Source: Acetobacteraceae bacterium
GTDB lineage: Bacteria; Pseudomonadota; Alphaproteobacteria; Acetobacterales; Acetobacteraceae
NCBI GenBank assembly: GCA_003164135.1
Contig: PLSD01000127.1
Location: 1-63,182 of the forward strand
DNA: 63,182 nucleotides
Reading direction: 5' to 3'
Under the pieces are notes generated by a model. The model saw nothing but the letters and a program-made list of their open reading frames with translations. It ran no database searches and had not been told where the DNA came from. Position numbers and translations under genes: made by a program. Shown piece by piece: positions 27,673 to 36,377 of this stretch (the first letter of the stretch is position 1; every line of letters begins with the position of its first letter).

Positions 27673-28976
27673 AGAATAAACCGGCTCAAATCGCCCTTGG
27701 CAGCCAGCGGTGCAACCTTTTCGTTCACATAAGCCGCATCCACCACCACGCTCTCACCGGAGCGGTCCGTGGCGCTAAAGCTGATCTCTTCCAGTAATTT
27801 CTCAATCACCGTGGCCAGCCGCCGCGCGCCAATATTCTCCACCCGGTCATTAATATCATACGCCAGCGAGGCCAGCGCATCCACCGCATCATCGGCAAAC
27901 GTCAAGTTAACGCCTTCAGTGTTCAACAGCGCCGTATACTGCTTCAGCAGCGAGTGCTCAGGCTCGGTCAATATCCGCTTGAAGTCGTCGCGCGACAACG
28001 AGGACAATTCCACCCGTATCGGCAACCGCCCCTGCAACTCCGGCAGCAAATCCGCCGGCTTGGCAACATGAAAGGCGCCAGAGGCAATAAACAAAATATA
28101 GTCGGTCTTTATCGGCCCGTATTTCGTCGAAACCGTGGTGCCCTCGATCAATGGCAGCAAATCGCGCTGCACCCCCTCGCGCGAGACATCGCCGCCACGG
28201 AATCCGCCCTCGGTTTTCGCGCAAATCTTATCAATCTCATCCAAAAACACGATGCCATTGTTCTCAGCATGGCGCAGCGCGTCCTTCGTCAGCGCCTCGG
28301 TATCCAGCAGCCGGTCGGCCTCCTCGCGCTCCAACGCTTTACGCGCTTCCGGCACCAGCATTTTGCGTTTCTGCGCCGGCCGCCCGAACATCCCCTTCAT
28401 CATATCGCCCAGGTTGATCGCGCCGTTCTGCGGCATATCCATCATGCCGATCTGCGTGCCGCTACTCTCCCCCACGGCAATTTCAATTTCCTTGTCCTCA
28501 AGCTCGCCACCGCGCAGCATCCGCCGGAATTTCACCCGCGTATCGGCACTGGCCCCATCGCCCACCAACGCGGTAATCAGCCGCTCTTCCGCCGCCTGCT
28601 CCGCCTTGGCTTCCACGCCCTTGCGGTTCTGCTCGCGCAGCATGGTAATGCTGGCTTCTACCAGGTCGCGCACAATGCTCTCCACATCGCGCCCCACATA
28701 ACCCACCTCGGTAAACTTCGTCGCCTCAACCTTAATGAACGGCGCCTGCGCCAGCTTCGCCAGCCGCCGCGCAATCTCCGTCTTGCCGCACCCCGTCGGC
28801 CCGATCATCAGGATATTTTTCGGCACAACCTCTTCGCGCATATCCTCAGGCAACTGCAGCCGGCGCCAGCGGTTGCGCAGCGCAATCGCCACCGCGCGCT
28901 TGGCGTCATTCTGGCCAATAATAAAACGGTCGAGTTCGCTTACAATTTCGCGCGGTGAATAAACTGGGCTTTCCAT
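27669..28976 (-). CDS. hslU: ATP-dependent protease ATPase subunit HslU
   Basis: An unfoldase of 435 aa that feeds HslV. It starts [33 protein letters not shown], with Walker [10 protein letters not shown], Walker B VFLDEIDK, the GYVG pore loop ([10 protein letters not shown]) and an I domain with Glu-rich segments. The C-terminus ends LSRFIL, as needed to dock into HslV. The ATG overlaps the hslV stop (TAATG). Confidence 0.96.
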   Translation of the reverse strand: MESPVYSPREIVSELDRFIIGQNDAKRAVAIALRNRWRRLQLPEDMREEVVPKNILMIGPTGCGKTEIARRLAKLAQAPFIKVEATKFTEVGYVGRDVESIVRDLVEASITMLREQNRKGVEAKAEQAAEERLITALVGDGASADTRVKFRRMLRGGELEDKEIEIAVGESSGTQIGMMDMPQNGAINLGDMMKGMFGRPAQKRKMLVPEARKALEREEADRLLDTEALTKDALRHAENNGIVFLDEIDKICAKTEGGFRGGDVSREGVQRDLLPLIEGTTVSTKYGPIKTDYILFIASGAFHVAKPADLLPELQGRLPIRVELSSLSRDDFKRILTEPEHSLLKQYTALLNTEGVNLTFADDAVDALASLAYDINDRVENIGARRLATVIEKLLEEISFSATDRSGESVVVDAAYVNEKVAPLAAKGDLSRFIL

Positions 28977-29527
28977 TACAGTGTTTCAACAATCAGGTTT
29001 TCGTTGGTGTAAATACAAATATCCGCGGCAATTTTCATCGCGCGCCGGGCAATCTCCTCGGCCCCCAGGTCCGGCACCGTCATCAGCGCCCGCGCCGCCG
29101 AGAGCGCATAATTCCCGCCCGAGCCAATCGCCACAATCCCGTCGGAAGGCTCCAGCACATCGCCATTGCCGGTCAGCGTAAAACTGCGCTCGGCATCGGC
29201 CACAATCAGCATCGCCTCCAACCGGCGCAAATAGCGGTCCATCCGCCAATCCTTCGCCAGTTCCACGCAGGCGCGTTCCAACTGGTTGGGGAACCGCTCC
29301 AGCTTGGTCTCCAGCCGCTCCAGCAGCGTAAACGCATCGGCCGTCGCCCCGGCAAACCCGGCAATCACCACGCCATTGCCAATCCGCCGCACTTTTCGCG
29401 CATTCCCTTTAACAACCGTATTGCCCAGGCTCACCTGGCCATCCCCGGCCATCGCCACTTTGCCATCACGCCGCACACATAAAATGGTCGTACCATGCCA
29501 GCCGACCGGATCATTTGGATTTGTCAT
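28976..29527 (-). CDS. hslV: ATP-dependent protease subunit HslV
   Basis: A proteasome-like peptidase of 183 aa. The catalytic Thr after processing lies in [28 protein letters not shown] and [14 protein letters not shown] are typical. The start ATG 29527 ([10 protein letters not shown]) is selected; an upstream extension has no homology. It diverges from the BoxR-like regulator gene. Confidence 0.95.
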   Translation of the reverse strand: MTNPNDPVGWHGTTILCVRRDGKVAMAGDGQVSLGNTVVKGNARKVRRIGNGVVIAGFAGATADAFTLLERLETKLERFPNQLERACVELAKDWRMDRYLRRLEAMLIVADAERSFTLTGNGDVLEPSDGIVAIGSGGNYALSAARALMTVPDLGAEEIARRAMKIAADICIYTNENLIVETL

Positions 29528-29645
29528 ACCCCCAGAAATGGCACCGCCCAGGGGCGTAGACAAGGGAGTCAAATGTTCCTGCAATATAATTCGTTATTTC
29601 ATTAAAAAGCCTTTTGGCCGCCCCCAGGCGATGGTACAAAGGTTT

Positions 29646-30557
29646 ATGAGCCCGCAATCCCTCTTTAAATCAATGGATCCAAACGGCCCTGACAAAGACC
29701 CGCTCCTGGCCGGCCTTGGCCAGCGCGTGCGCCTCCTGCGCGCCAGGGGCGGCATCTCCCGCCGCATGCTGGCCGAGGAAGCCGGCGTCTCCGAGCGCCA
29801 CCTCGCCAACCTCGAATCGGGCATTGGCAACGTCTCCGTGCTGGTACTCCAGCAGGTGGCCCTGGCGCTGGGCTCCTCCCTGGCCGAACTGCTGGGCGAC
29901 GAGACCACCATCACGCCGGAATGGCTGATGATCCGCAAACTCCTGCACGGCCGCACGCAGGATGAACTGCAACGCGCGCACCAAACGCTGGCGGAACTCT
30001 TCGGCGCCGCCACCCCCGGCCAGCGCCGCAACCACATCGCCCTCGTCGGCCTGCGCGGCGCCGGCAAATCCACCCTGGGGCGCATGGCCGCCGCCAAACT
30101 CGGCTGGCCCTTCGTCGAACTGCGCGCCGAAATCACCCGCCTCGCCGGCTGCAGCCCGGTGGAAATCCAGGCCCTCTACGGCTCCCAGGTCTACCGCCGG
30201 TACGAGCGTCAGGCGCTGGAGGAGGCCCTGCGCACCCACCCCAACTGCGTCATCGCCACCGCCGGCGGCCTGGTGGGCGACCCCGCCACCTTCGACATCG
30301 TGCTTAGCCACTGCCTCACCATCTGGCTACAGGCCGACCCGCAGGACCACCTCGACCGCGTCATCGCCCAGGGCGAGCAGCGCCAGATGGCCGACTCCCG
30401 CAAAGCCGTTGACGACCTGCGCGTCACACTGGAAAGCCGCGCCGCCTTCTACGCCAAGGCGGATTTCGCCTTTAACACCAGCGGCAAAACCGTCGACGAA
30501 TCCTTCACCGGCCTCATGGCGGCCCTTGCCGAACACCAACCCAAGCCGGGCATCTAG
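29646..30557 (+). CDS. BoxR/BzdR-like regulator: HTH domain fused to shikimate-kinase-like domain
   Basis: About 303 aa. An N-terminal Xre-type HTH (GQRVRLLRARGGISRRMLAEEAGVSERHLANLE) is followed by a linker and a shikimate-kinase-like domain with P-loop GLRGAGKSTLG and YGSQVYRRYERQAL. This architecture is that of BzdR/BoxR, benzoyl-CoA-sensing repressors, where the kinase fold is a ligand sensor. It is not the biosynthetic shikimate kinase aroK. No benzoate genes are in the window, so the effector is open. Alternative starts are 29631 and 29673. Confidence 0.82.
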   Translation: MSPQSLFKSMDPNGPDKDPLLAGLGQRVRLLRARGGISRRMLAEEAGVSERHLANLESGIGNVSVLVLQQVALALGSSLAELLGDETTITPEWLMIRKLLHGRTQDELQRAHQTLAELFGAATPGQRRNHIALVGLRGAGKSTLGRMAAAKLGWPFVELRAEITRLAGCSPVEIQALYGSQVYRRYERQALEEALRTHPNCVIATAGGLVGDPATFDIVLSHCLTIWLQADPQDHLDRVIAQGEQRQMADSRKAVDDLRVTLESRAAFYAKADFAFNTSGKTVDESFTGLMAALAEHQPKPGI

Positions 30558-30566
30558 CCCGCGCCC

Positions 30567-31130
30567 ATGCCTCCACCCATGGCTCTCACCGCCTACCTCG
30601 CCGGACCGGACGTATTTCTGCCCGCCGCGTCCGCAAACGCAGCGGCCAAACTCGCCATCTGCGCCCGCCATGGCCTCACCGGAATTTCCCCCTTCAACCC
30701 CCATCTGGACTTCTCGCAGCCGCCCGAAACCCTCTGGCGCCAGATCTACCTCGATGACATCGCCATGATGCAAGCCAGCGACATCATCATCGCCAACCTC
30801 ACCCCCTTCCGCGGCGCCTCCGCCGACGCCGGCACCCTGGTGGAAGTCGGCTGGTTCCTCGGCCGCGGCCGCCCGGTCTTCGGCTATTCCAACACCGCCA
30901 CACCCTTCGCCGCGCGCAGCGCCGCCCAGGCCGCCGCCGTGCCAGACCCCCTCCCCGGCCTCGGCATCGAAGGCTTCGCGCTACCCGACAACCTCATGGT
31001 CCCCGGCGCCGTGGAATACGGCGGCGGCCTGCCCATCACCTTGCCGCCGGACGGCATCTCCCGCCCCTTCGACGCCCTGGACATTTTTGAACAATGCGTC
31101 GCCGCCGCCGCGCGCCACTTACGCGGCTGA
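30567..31130 (+). CDS. Nucleoside 2-deoxyribosyltransferase family
   Basis: A 187-aa protein with YLAGPDVFLP at the N-terminus, DIIIANLTPFRGASADAGTLVEVGWFLGRGRPVFGY in the middle and a catalytic Glu probably in TLVEVG. It would transfer or hydrolyse deoxyribose between bases in nucleotide salvage. It lies 9 bp after the regulator gene and 5 bp before the next, so the three likely form one transcript. Confidence 0.9.
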   Translation: MPPPMALTAYLAGPDVFLPAASANAAAKLAICARHGLTGISPFNPHLDFSQPPETLWRQIYLDDIAMMQASDIIIANLTPFRGASADAGTLVEVGWFLGRGRPVFGYSNTATPFAARSAAQAAAVPDPLPGLGIEGFALPDNLMVPGAVEYGGGLPITLPPDGISRPFDALDIFEQCVAAAARHLRG

Positions 31131-31135
31131 CCCTC

Positions 31136-31897
31136 ATGCGCCGCATCCAGCAAGCCATCGGCCACGCCATCGCCAGCTTCCTCACCGTCCCGGTCGACGC
31201 CCCGCCCGTCTTCCCGGTCGACCTCGCGCATTTCCGCTCCCTGCTGCAACCCGCCGACGTCATCCTCGTCGAGGGCAAACTGCGCATCAGCTCCATGGTG
31301 AAATACCTCACCCAATCCACCTGGTCCCACTCCGCCCTCTACGCAGGGGAGTACGCCCCCGGCGGGATTGGTGAAGCCGCCCCAGCAGGCGGACCGGACT
31401 GCATCGAAGCCGACATCATCGCCGGCGTCCGCCGCTTCAACCTGCAAGACCTGCTACCCTACCACGTGCGCATCTGCCGCCCCATCGGCCTGCAACTCGA
31501 GGACCGCCAGCGCGTCATCGACTACGCCTTCAGCAAACTCGGCACCCAATACGACCTGCGCTACATCGTCGACCTGGCGCGCTACCTGTTCCCCATCCCG
31601 GTGCCTGCCCGCTGGCGCCGCCGCGCCATCGGCTTCCTCTCCGCCGACCCCACCCGCGCCATCTGCTCCACCCTCATCGCCCAAGCGTTCAAAAACATCG
31701 GCTACCCCATCCTGCCGGAAATCACTGAACAAGCCCTCACCGACCCCGCCACCCGCCAGCGCGCCCTGGAAATCTTCCACATCCACGGCTCGGAGCTCTT
31801 CGTCCCGCGCGACTTCGACGTCTCCCCTTATTTCCAGATCATCAAACCCGAAACCCCCGCCCATTTCGACCACCACCGCCTCACCTGGGTCGAGTAA
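31136..31897 (+). CDS. YiiX/YebB-like NlpC/P60-superfamily hydrolase
   Basis: About 253 aa. RPADVILVEGK...SSMVKYLTQSTWSHSALY matches the YiiX-type permuted papain-like fold with His in SHSALY. The catalytic Cys is likely in RAICSTLIAQAF. Two amphipathic or hydrophobic segments flank the core. A cell-wall peptidase or amidase role is likely, but the substrate is unknown. The start is ATG 31136 just after the preceding stop; ATG 31094 overlaps the preceding gene. Confidence 0.82.
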   Translation: MRRIQQAIGHAIASFLTVPVDAPPVFPVDLAHFRSLLQPADVILVEGKLRISSMVKYLTQSTWSHSALYAGEYAPGGIGEAAPAGGPDCIEADIIAGVRRFNLQDLLPYHVRICRPIGLQLEDRQRVIDYAFSKLGTQYDLRYIVDLARYLFPIPVPARWRRRAIGFLSADPTRAICSTLIAQAFKNIGYPILPEITEQALTDPATRQRALEIFHIHGSELFVPRDFDVSPYFQIIKPETPAHFDHHRLTWVE

Positions 31898-32144
31898 ATC
31901 CCCTCGCGCCCCGCATAAAGACCACATAAAGACGATCACAAATCCGTGATCGCCAGCCCGCATTTTCCCCAGCTTTTCCGCCATCCCGCCCCATGCGCGC
32001 GCCATCAACGGCGCGCATTCGCGTCCCCCCGCAGGCGCCAACGCATAAAATTCCCATAAAAACCCACGCCGGACCGTTACGCCCCCCTCGCGCCGCCCTC
32101 CCCGGCCTCGTAAAATCCCCGGCTAACCAGCAAGGCCGGACCAA

Positions 32145-34037
32145 GTGACCACACTCTCAATCGCCTCCACCCACAATCCGGCCAACAAACCGCTCCGCCT
32201 CGCCGCCCTCGTCGGCGTCCTCGGCGTCGTTTACGGCGACATCGGCACCAGCCCGCTCTACGCGCTGCAAACCTGCCTCGGCTATTTCACCACCGGCGCC
32301 CTCAGCCATGCCGACATTTTCGGCCTGCTCTGCCTCATCTTCTGGGCGCTCATCATCACGGTCACACTCAAATACGTCACCTTCGTCATGCGCGCCGACA
32401 ACAACGGCGAGGGCGGCATCCTCGCCCTCATGGCCCTCGCCCAGCGCGCCGCCGCGAACGAGCGCACCCGCACCGCGCTCAGCATCGTCGGCATCATCGG
32501 CGCCGGCCTGTTTTTCGGTGACGGCATGATCACCCCGGCCATCTCCGTGCTCTCCGCCATTTCCGGCCTGGAAGTCGTCTCCCCCGGCCTCGCCCCCGCC
32601 GTCGAGCCGCTCTCCATCGCCGTCATCGTCGCGCTTTTTCTGGTGCAAAAACGCGGCACCGGCGGCATCGGCGCCGCCTTCGGCCCCGTCATGGTCGTCT
32701 GGTTCCTCGTCATCGGCTGGCTCGGCCTCACCCAGATCATCCACAACCCCGCCGTGCTGGAAGCCGTCAGCCCCACCTGGGGTCTCAGCTTCATGCTGCG
32801 CCACCGCTTTGCCGGCTTCGTCGTGCTCGGCGCCGTGGTGCTCGCCGTCACCGGCGCCGAGGCCCTCTACGCCGACATGGGCCATTTCGGCCGCAAGCCC
32901 ATCCGCGTCTCCTGGACTTATTTCGTCCTGCCCTGTCTGGTGCTCAACTACTTTGGCCAAGGCGCCCTGGTCATCGCCAACCCCGCCGCCGCCGCCAACC
33001 CCTTCTTCGAAATCGCGCCCAGCTATCTGCAAATCCCGCTGGTCATCCTCTCCACCGCGGCCACCATCATCGCCAGCCAGGCCGTCATCTCCGGCGCCTT
33101 CTCCATGGCCCGCCAATGCGTCCAGCTCGGCCTGTTCCCGCGCATGGAAATCCGCCATACCAGCGCCACCGTCGAAGGCCAGATCTACGTCCCCCAGATG
33201 AACACCGCGCTCGCCATCGGCGTCATCATGCTGGTCGTCATTTTCAAAACCAGCGACGCTTTGGCCTGGGCCTACGGCATCGCCGTCACCGGCACCTTCA
33301 TGTGCACCAACATTCTCGCCATGGTGGTCTTCCGCCGCCAGTTCCACTGGTCGCTCCCCGCCGCCATCGCCGTCTTCGGCTGCTTCGGCCTCGTCGACCT
33401 CGCCTTCTTCTCCGCCAACACGCTCAAATTTTTCGACGGCGGCTGGGTTCCCCTGGCCATCGGCCTTACCGTCGTCATCATCATGACCACCTGGCAGCGC
33501 GGCCGCCGCCTCATCATGGCCCGCTGGGCACAGGACAGCCTGCCCCTGGCCTCCTTCATCAACCGCCTGCCGCAATCACGCATCACCCGCATCGCCGGCA
33601 CCGCCGTCTTCATGACCGGCAATCTCGACTACGTGCCCAACGCCCTGCTGCACAATCTCAAACACAACAAGGTCCTGCACGAGCGCGTCTTCTTCGTCAC
33701 CGCCCGCACGCTGGACGCCCCGCAGGCCTCCCCCGAGCAACGCGCCCATGTCGAGGAACCCGCCCCCGGCATCTACAAAATCGCGCTCTCTTTCGGCTTC
33801 ATGGAAAGCCCCAACATCCCCCGCGAGCTGCAAAACCTGCCCGGCATCCGTTTCGACCCCATGGAAACCAGCTACTTCCTCGGCCGCGAAAGCTACGTCC
33901 CCGCCGGCCTCTCCAACCTGCGCTTCATCCGCCGCTGGCTCTTCCTCCACATGGCCCGCAACGCCATGTCCGCCACCGAATTCTTCCAAATCCCCAGCGA
34001 CCGCGTGGTCGAACTAGGCGTCCGCATCGCCATCTAA
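32145..34037 (+). CDS. kup: Low-affinity potassium transporter Kup
   Basis: A proton-coupled K+ importer of 630 aa, the usual size, with about 12 helices and a cytosolic C-terminal domain. [28 protein letters not shown] and [16 protein letters not shown] are family hallmarks. The start is GTG 32145. The repeat-rich stretch follows the stop. Kup-type uptake is favoured at low pH in E. coli, which suits an acid-tolerant cell. Confidence 0.95.
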   Translation: MTTLSIASTHNPANKPLRLAALVGVLGVVYGDIGTSPLYALQTCLGYFTTGALSHADIFGLLCLIFWALIITVTLKYVTFVMRADNNGEGGILALMALAQRAAANERTRTALSIVGIIGAGLFFGDGMITPAISVLSAISGLEVVSPGLAPAVEPLSIAVIVALFLVQKRGTGGIGAAFGPVMVVWFLVIGWLGLTQIIHNPAVLEAVSPTWGLSFMLRHRFAGFVVLGAVVLAVTGAEALYADMGHFGRKPIRVSWTYFVLPCLVLNYFGQGALVIANPAAAANPFFEIAPSYLQIPLVILSTAATIIASQAVISGAFSMARQCVQLGLFPRMEIRHTSATVEGQIYVPQMNTALAIGVIMLVVIFKTSDALAWAYGIAVTGTFMCTNILAMVVFRRQFHWSLPAAIAVFGCFGLVDLAFFSANTLKFFDGGWVPLAIGLTVVIIMTTWQRGRRLIMARWAQDSLPLASFINRLPQSRITRIAGTAVFMTGNLDYVPNALLHNLKHNKVLHERVFFVTARTLDAPQASPEQRAHVEEPAPGIYKIALSFGFMESPNIPRELQNLPGIRFDPMETSYFLGRESYVPAGLSNLRFIRRWLFLHMARNAMSATEFFQIPSDRVVELGVRIAI

Positions 34038-34073
34038 CCCCCACCATCAGGCAACTCGGTCCCCACACCCCCG

Positions 34074-34420
34074 CCGTCATCGCGACCCCCGCGAAAGCGG
34101 GGGGCCGCGATCCATCTTTGCAGCCGTCCCCCCACCGTCATGCCAACGCCCGCTGGCATCTCCCCCATCAGGCACCCCAGCCCCCCACACCCCCGACCGT
34201 CATGCCGGCGAACGCCGGCATCCACGTCTTCCTTCCTTCACCTCACCACCTCAAATCCGCAAACCCCAAGTATGCAGCGCGTAGGGCGGATCAGCGAAGC
34301 GCAATCCGCCATTCCCGCCCCCACCGTCATGCCGAACCTGATACCACGTCCCGCCTGACGGTGACCGGAAGCCCCCATCAACCCAACCCCGTCATGCCGG
34401 ACTTGATCCGGCATCCACGC
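34074..34420. repeat. Cluster of short palindromic repeats downstream of kup
   Basis: The 584-bp gap between kup and the next gene holds several hairpins, many opened by CCGTCATGCC. Examples: GTCATCGCGACCCCCGCG with its complement (34076-34110), ATGCCA/TGGCAT (34140-34159), ATGCCGGCG/CGCCGGCAT (34202-34221), GGCGGAT/ATCCGCC (34285-34310) and ATGCCGGAC/GATCCGGCAT (34393-34414). Most are of the alphaproteobacterial CGTCATGCCGG-type family. No gene is seen before 34622. Confidence 0.78.
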
Positions 34421-34621
34421 CTTACGTCTCAAATGCGCCGCAAACTGGACGTTTCCGTTCACAGTGTCGGCGCCCAAAATCGGACATCTGGTAGAGGGCA
34501 TTGCAAAGCCTGCCGAAAGTGATTACCTTTTTCTAATGAGATCCACTTGTTGCGCCCTACTTCGGTGTCAGGCAGCCAGCAACTTCGGGATTAGCAGCAT
34601 CAAATCGACTCTAGTTTCGCA

Positions 34622-35851
34622 ATGAAACGCTACCAAAAGGCACTAATGAGCTTATACGCGCGAGTGCATGAGCTTGCCGAAGATCGTGTTCAAAAAGGAC
34701 ATCTTGCGTTTGAGATTCAAGAAGAATTGCTGCGGCGAATTGTCCAAGCGGAAAACCGCATCCGCAAAGTCCGCGCATTAGCCCAACAGCTTAAAAGGGA
34801 CCTATCAAGTCGCGAAAACACTCGCGCGATTTCGAACGAGATTCGTGGGAAGTATCAAGCAGCTGAAAACGCTACTGAAGCCCCGAAAACCCTTATAAGG
34901 ACACTACGTACCATAGGAGATAGCATAGCTTTTATATACGGCGACAGGCACGAGCTAAAGCAGCTTGTCAGGAATGGCGATCCAGGTTTCATCTCGGGAA
35001 AAAGAGGAACTCGGTTGGAGCGTAAGATTTTTCGTGCAGCCTCCGAGTGGGGTGCGACAATAGTGATGAACGACCTAACGAATTCATTGCGACACGCAGA
35101 TTTTACTCTCTTTCGTCCCGATTTATGGCCGGAGGGAGGAAGTCCCTTCTTTCTTATGGAAGCTAAGTCAGGCCGAGGCGGAAATAGAAAGAGGGCGGAG
35201 CGACAAGTAAAAGCTGCCCAAGCCATACATAAATATATTCATACGGATATTGCTGAGGAAGAGTGGGGCTCCCGCTTACGCGTAGCAGCCCGCGATGAAA
35301 TTTCACATCATGGGGAGCTAATAACGCGACTAGCTCAAAATCTTCCGGGCCGAGGTTTCATTGTGGAAGAGGCGGAACGTGGTTTGCATTACGTCATAAT
35401 TGATGGCGCTTTTGATACAGATAACCTGCAAGAAATCTTGTCCCCGTTTAATAACTTCGGAAAAATGATGGCCTTTTTATCCGTAAACGAACAAAAGAAG
35501 ACTAATCAAGGATACTATCCTTTCCCCTTATTGATCCATGATCCGGAAGTATTATTCCGATTTTATAATGGGGAGTTCGTTGCAAGTATTATTGTTGATG
35601 TTGGTTACGTCAATGACCGTATCGCAGCTCATGGCATCGCGATTGAATTTGCTGAAGATGCTTGGAAAATTGTTAGCTTAACTCGCGGCGACGAGGATTG
35701 GGGCGAGTATTACGTCTCCTCTCGCGCAATTCATTTGCTTGCCGCGGAGTTCATTTCTCTACAATGGTTTATCGACAACATTCTGACCGGGCCTCTCCTA
35801 GAGGGTATGACCAAATTTATAGCCAAAAAGAAACATAAGCAGTGCGGTTAA
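34622..35851 (+). CDS. Unrecognised 409-aa protein with PD-(D/E)XK-like nuclease motif
   Basis: Not assignable to a named family. Residues 1-90 are helical and coiled-coil-like. The central part (125-205) has GTRLERKIF, NDLTNSLRHAD160FTLFRPD, FLME180-A-K182SGRGG and a following Q195. The D...ExK...Q order is that of PD-(D/E)XK nucleases, but function is inference. The C-terminal half is mixed alpha/beta with no motif I know. Codon use is AT-richer than in every neighbour. It sits alone, between palindromic repeats and a broken gene, so it looks imported. A defence role is possible but not shown. No second gene of a system is next to it. Confidence 0.55.
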   Translation: MKRYQKALMSLYARVHELAEDRVQKGHLAFEIQEELLRRIVQAENRIRKVRALAQQLKRDLSSRENTRAISNEIRGKYQAAENATEAPKTLIRTLRTIGDSIAFIYGDRHELKQLVRNGDPGFISGKRGTRLERKIFRAASEWGATIVMNDLTNSLRHADFTLFRPDLWPEGGSPFFLMEAKSGRGGNRKRAERQVKAAQAIHKYIHTDIAEEEWGSRLRVAARDEISHHGELITRLAQNLPGRGFIVEEAERGLHYVIIDGAFDTDNLQEILSPFNNFGKMMAFLSVNEQKKTNQGYYPFPLLIHDPEVLFRFYNGEFVASIIVDVGYVNDRIAAHGIAIEFAEDAWKIVSLTRGDEDWGEYYVSSRAIHLLAAEFISLQWFIDNILTGPLLEGMTKFIAKKKHKQCG

Positions 35852-35949
35852 TTGGAGCATTTGCAGTCTCACCCGTTATCTATTTCTGTGTCCGGTTCCG
35901 CCATGAAGGGCATAAAAGCCGACCGTCCGCTCCCGGCCCATCTGTACCT

Positions 35950-36241
35950 GCTGAATGGAGCAAATAGGATGAATAACCGCAGCCCTTCCCACCACCCTCC
36001 ACCCGCACGGCCCGTAACAACCCCCAAGCCATCACCAAAAACCACGCCACAAACACCGCCCCCGCAATCCAAAACGGAAACAGCGCATTCCACGCAAACG
36101 GCCCGCTCCGCACAAACGCCAGCCCCGTCGCCCGCACAAACCCCGCCACATAAAACCCGCCACATAAAACCCGCCAAAAAACAACAAAATGCAAATAATC
36201 CCGCTCCAGATACACCAGCGTTGCAAACTCACCCGTTCCAC
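35950..36241 (-). pseudogene. Frameshifted small membrane protein gene
   Basis: The minus strand starts MERVSLQRWCIWSGIICILL, a plausible membrane segment, at 36241. A 14-bp tandem duplication (36148-36161 and 36162-36175) shifts the frame. Removing one copy joins it to FVRATGLAFVRSGPFAWNALF and FWIAGAVFVAWFLVMAWGLLRAV in a continuous frame with a second membrane segment. The joined product resembles the ends of longer four-helix hypothetical membrane proteins, so an earlier internal deletion is also possible. The 3' end runs into the imported-looking stretch. Confidence 0.6.
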
Positions 36242-36285
36242 CGCAAACTCCCCTCAAACCGATTATTCGTTGTTTTTTCAGCACG

Positions 36286-36377
36286 AACCCGCACAAATTG
36301 GGGTGCAAGCAAAATCTTTTGCTTTACTAACAGTATGTTATAACAACTTCTTCACAAGTGTTTCACGTGAAACACCC
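36286..36377 (+). repeat. 92-bp parS-containing element, copy A
   Basis: The element aligns without gaps, at 75 of 92 positions, to the reverse complement of 62322-62413. The first 29 bp and last 19 bp are identical. A TAACA-N3-TGTTA palindrome (36328-36340) is kept in both. The last part holds a perfect parS (36359-36374). Its 3' half overlaps the end of the kinase gene on the other strand. Confidence 0.85.

Noticed and set aside
29646..30557. Calling the gene aroK
   Set aside because: The N-terminal HTH and the domain order are those of BoxR/BzdR regulators, not of biosynthetic shikimate kinase.
35852..36343. Plus-strand frame of 163 codons after the nuclease-like gene
   Set aside because: Pro/Thr-rich, low-complexity translation; it is the complement of the broken membrane-protein gene.
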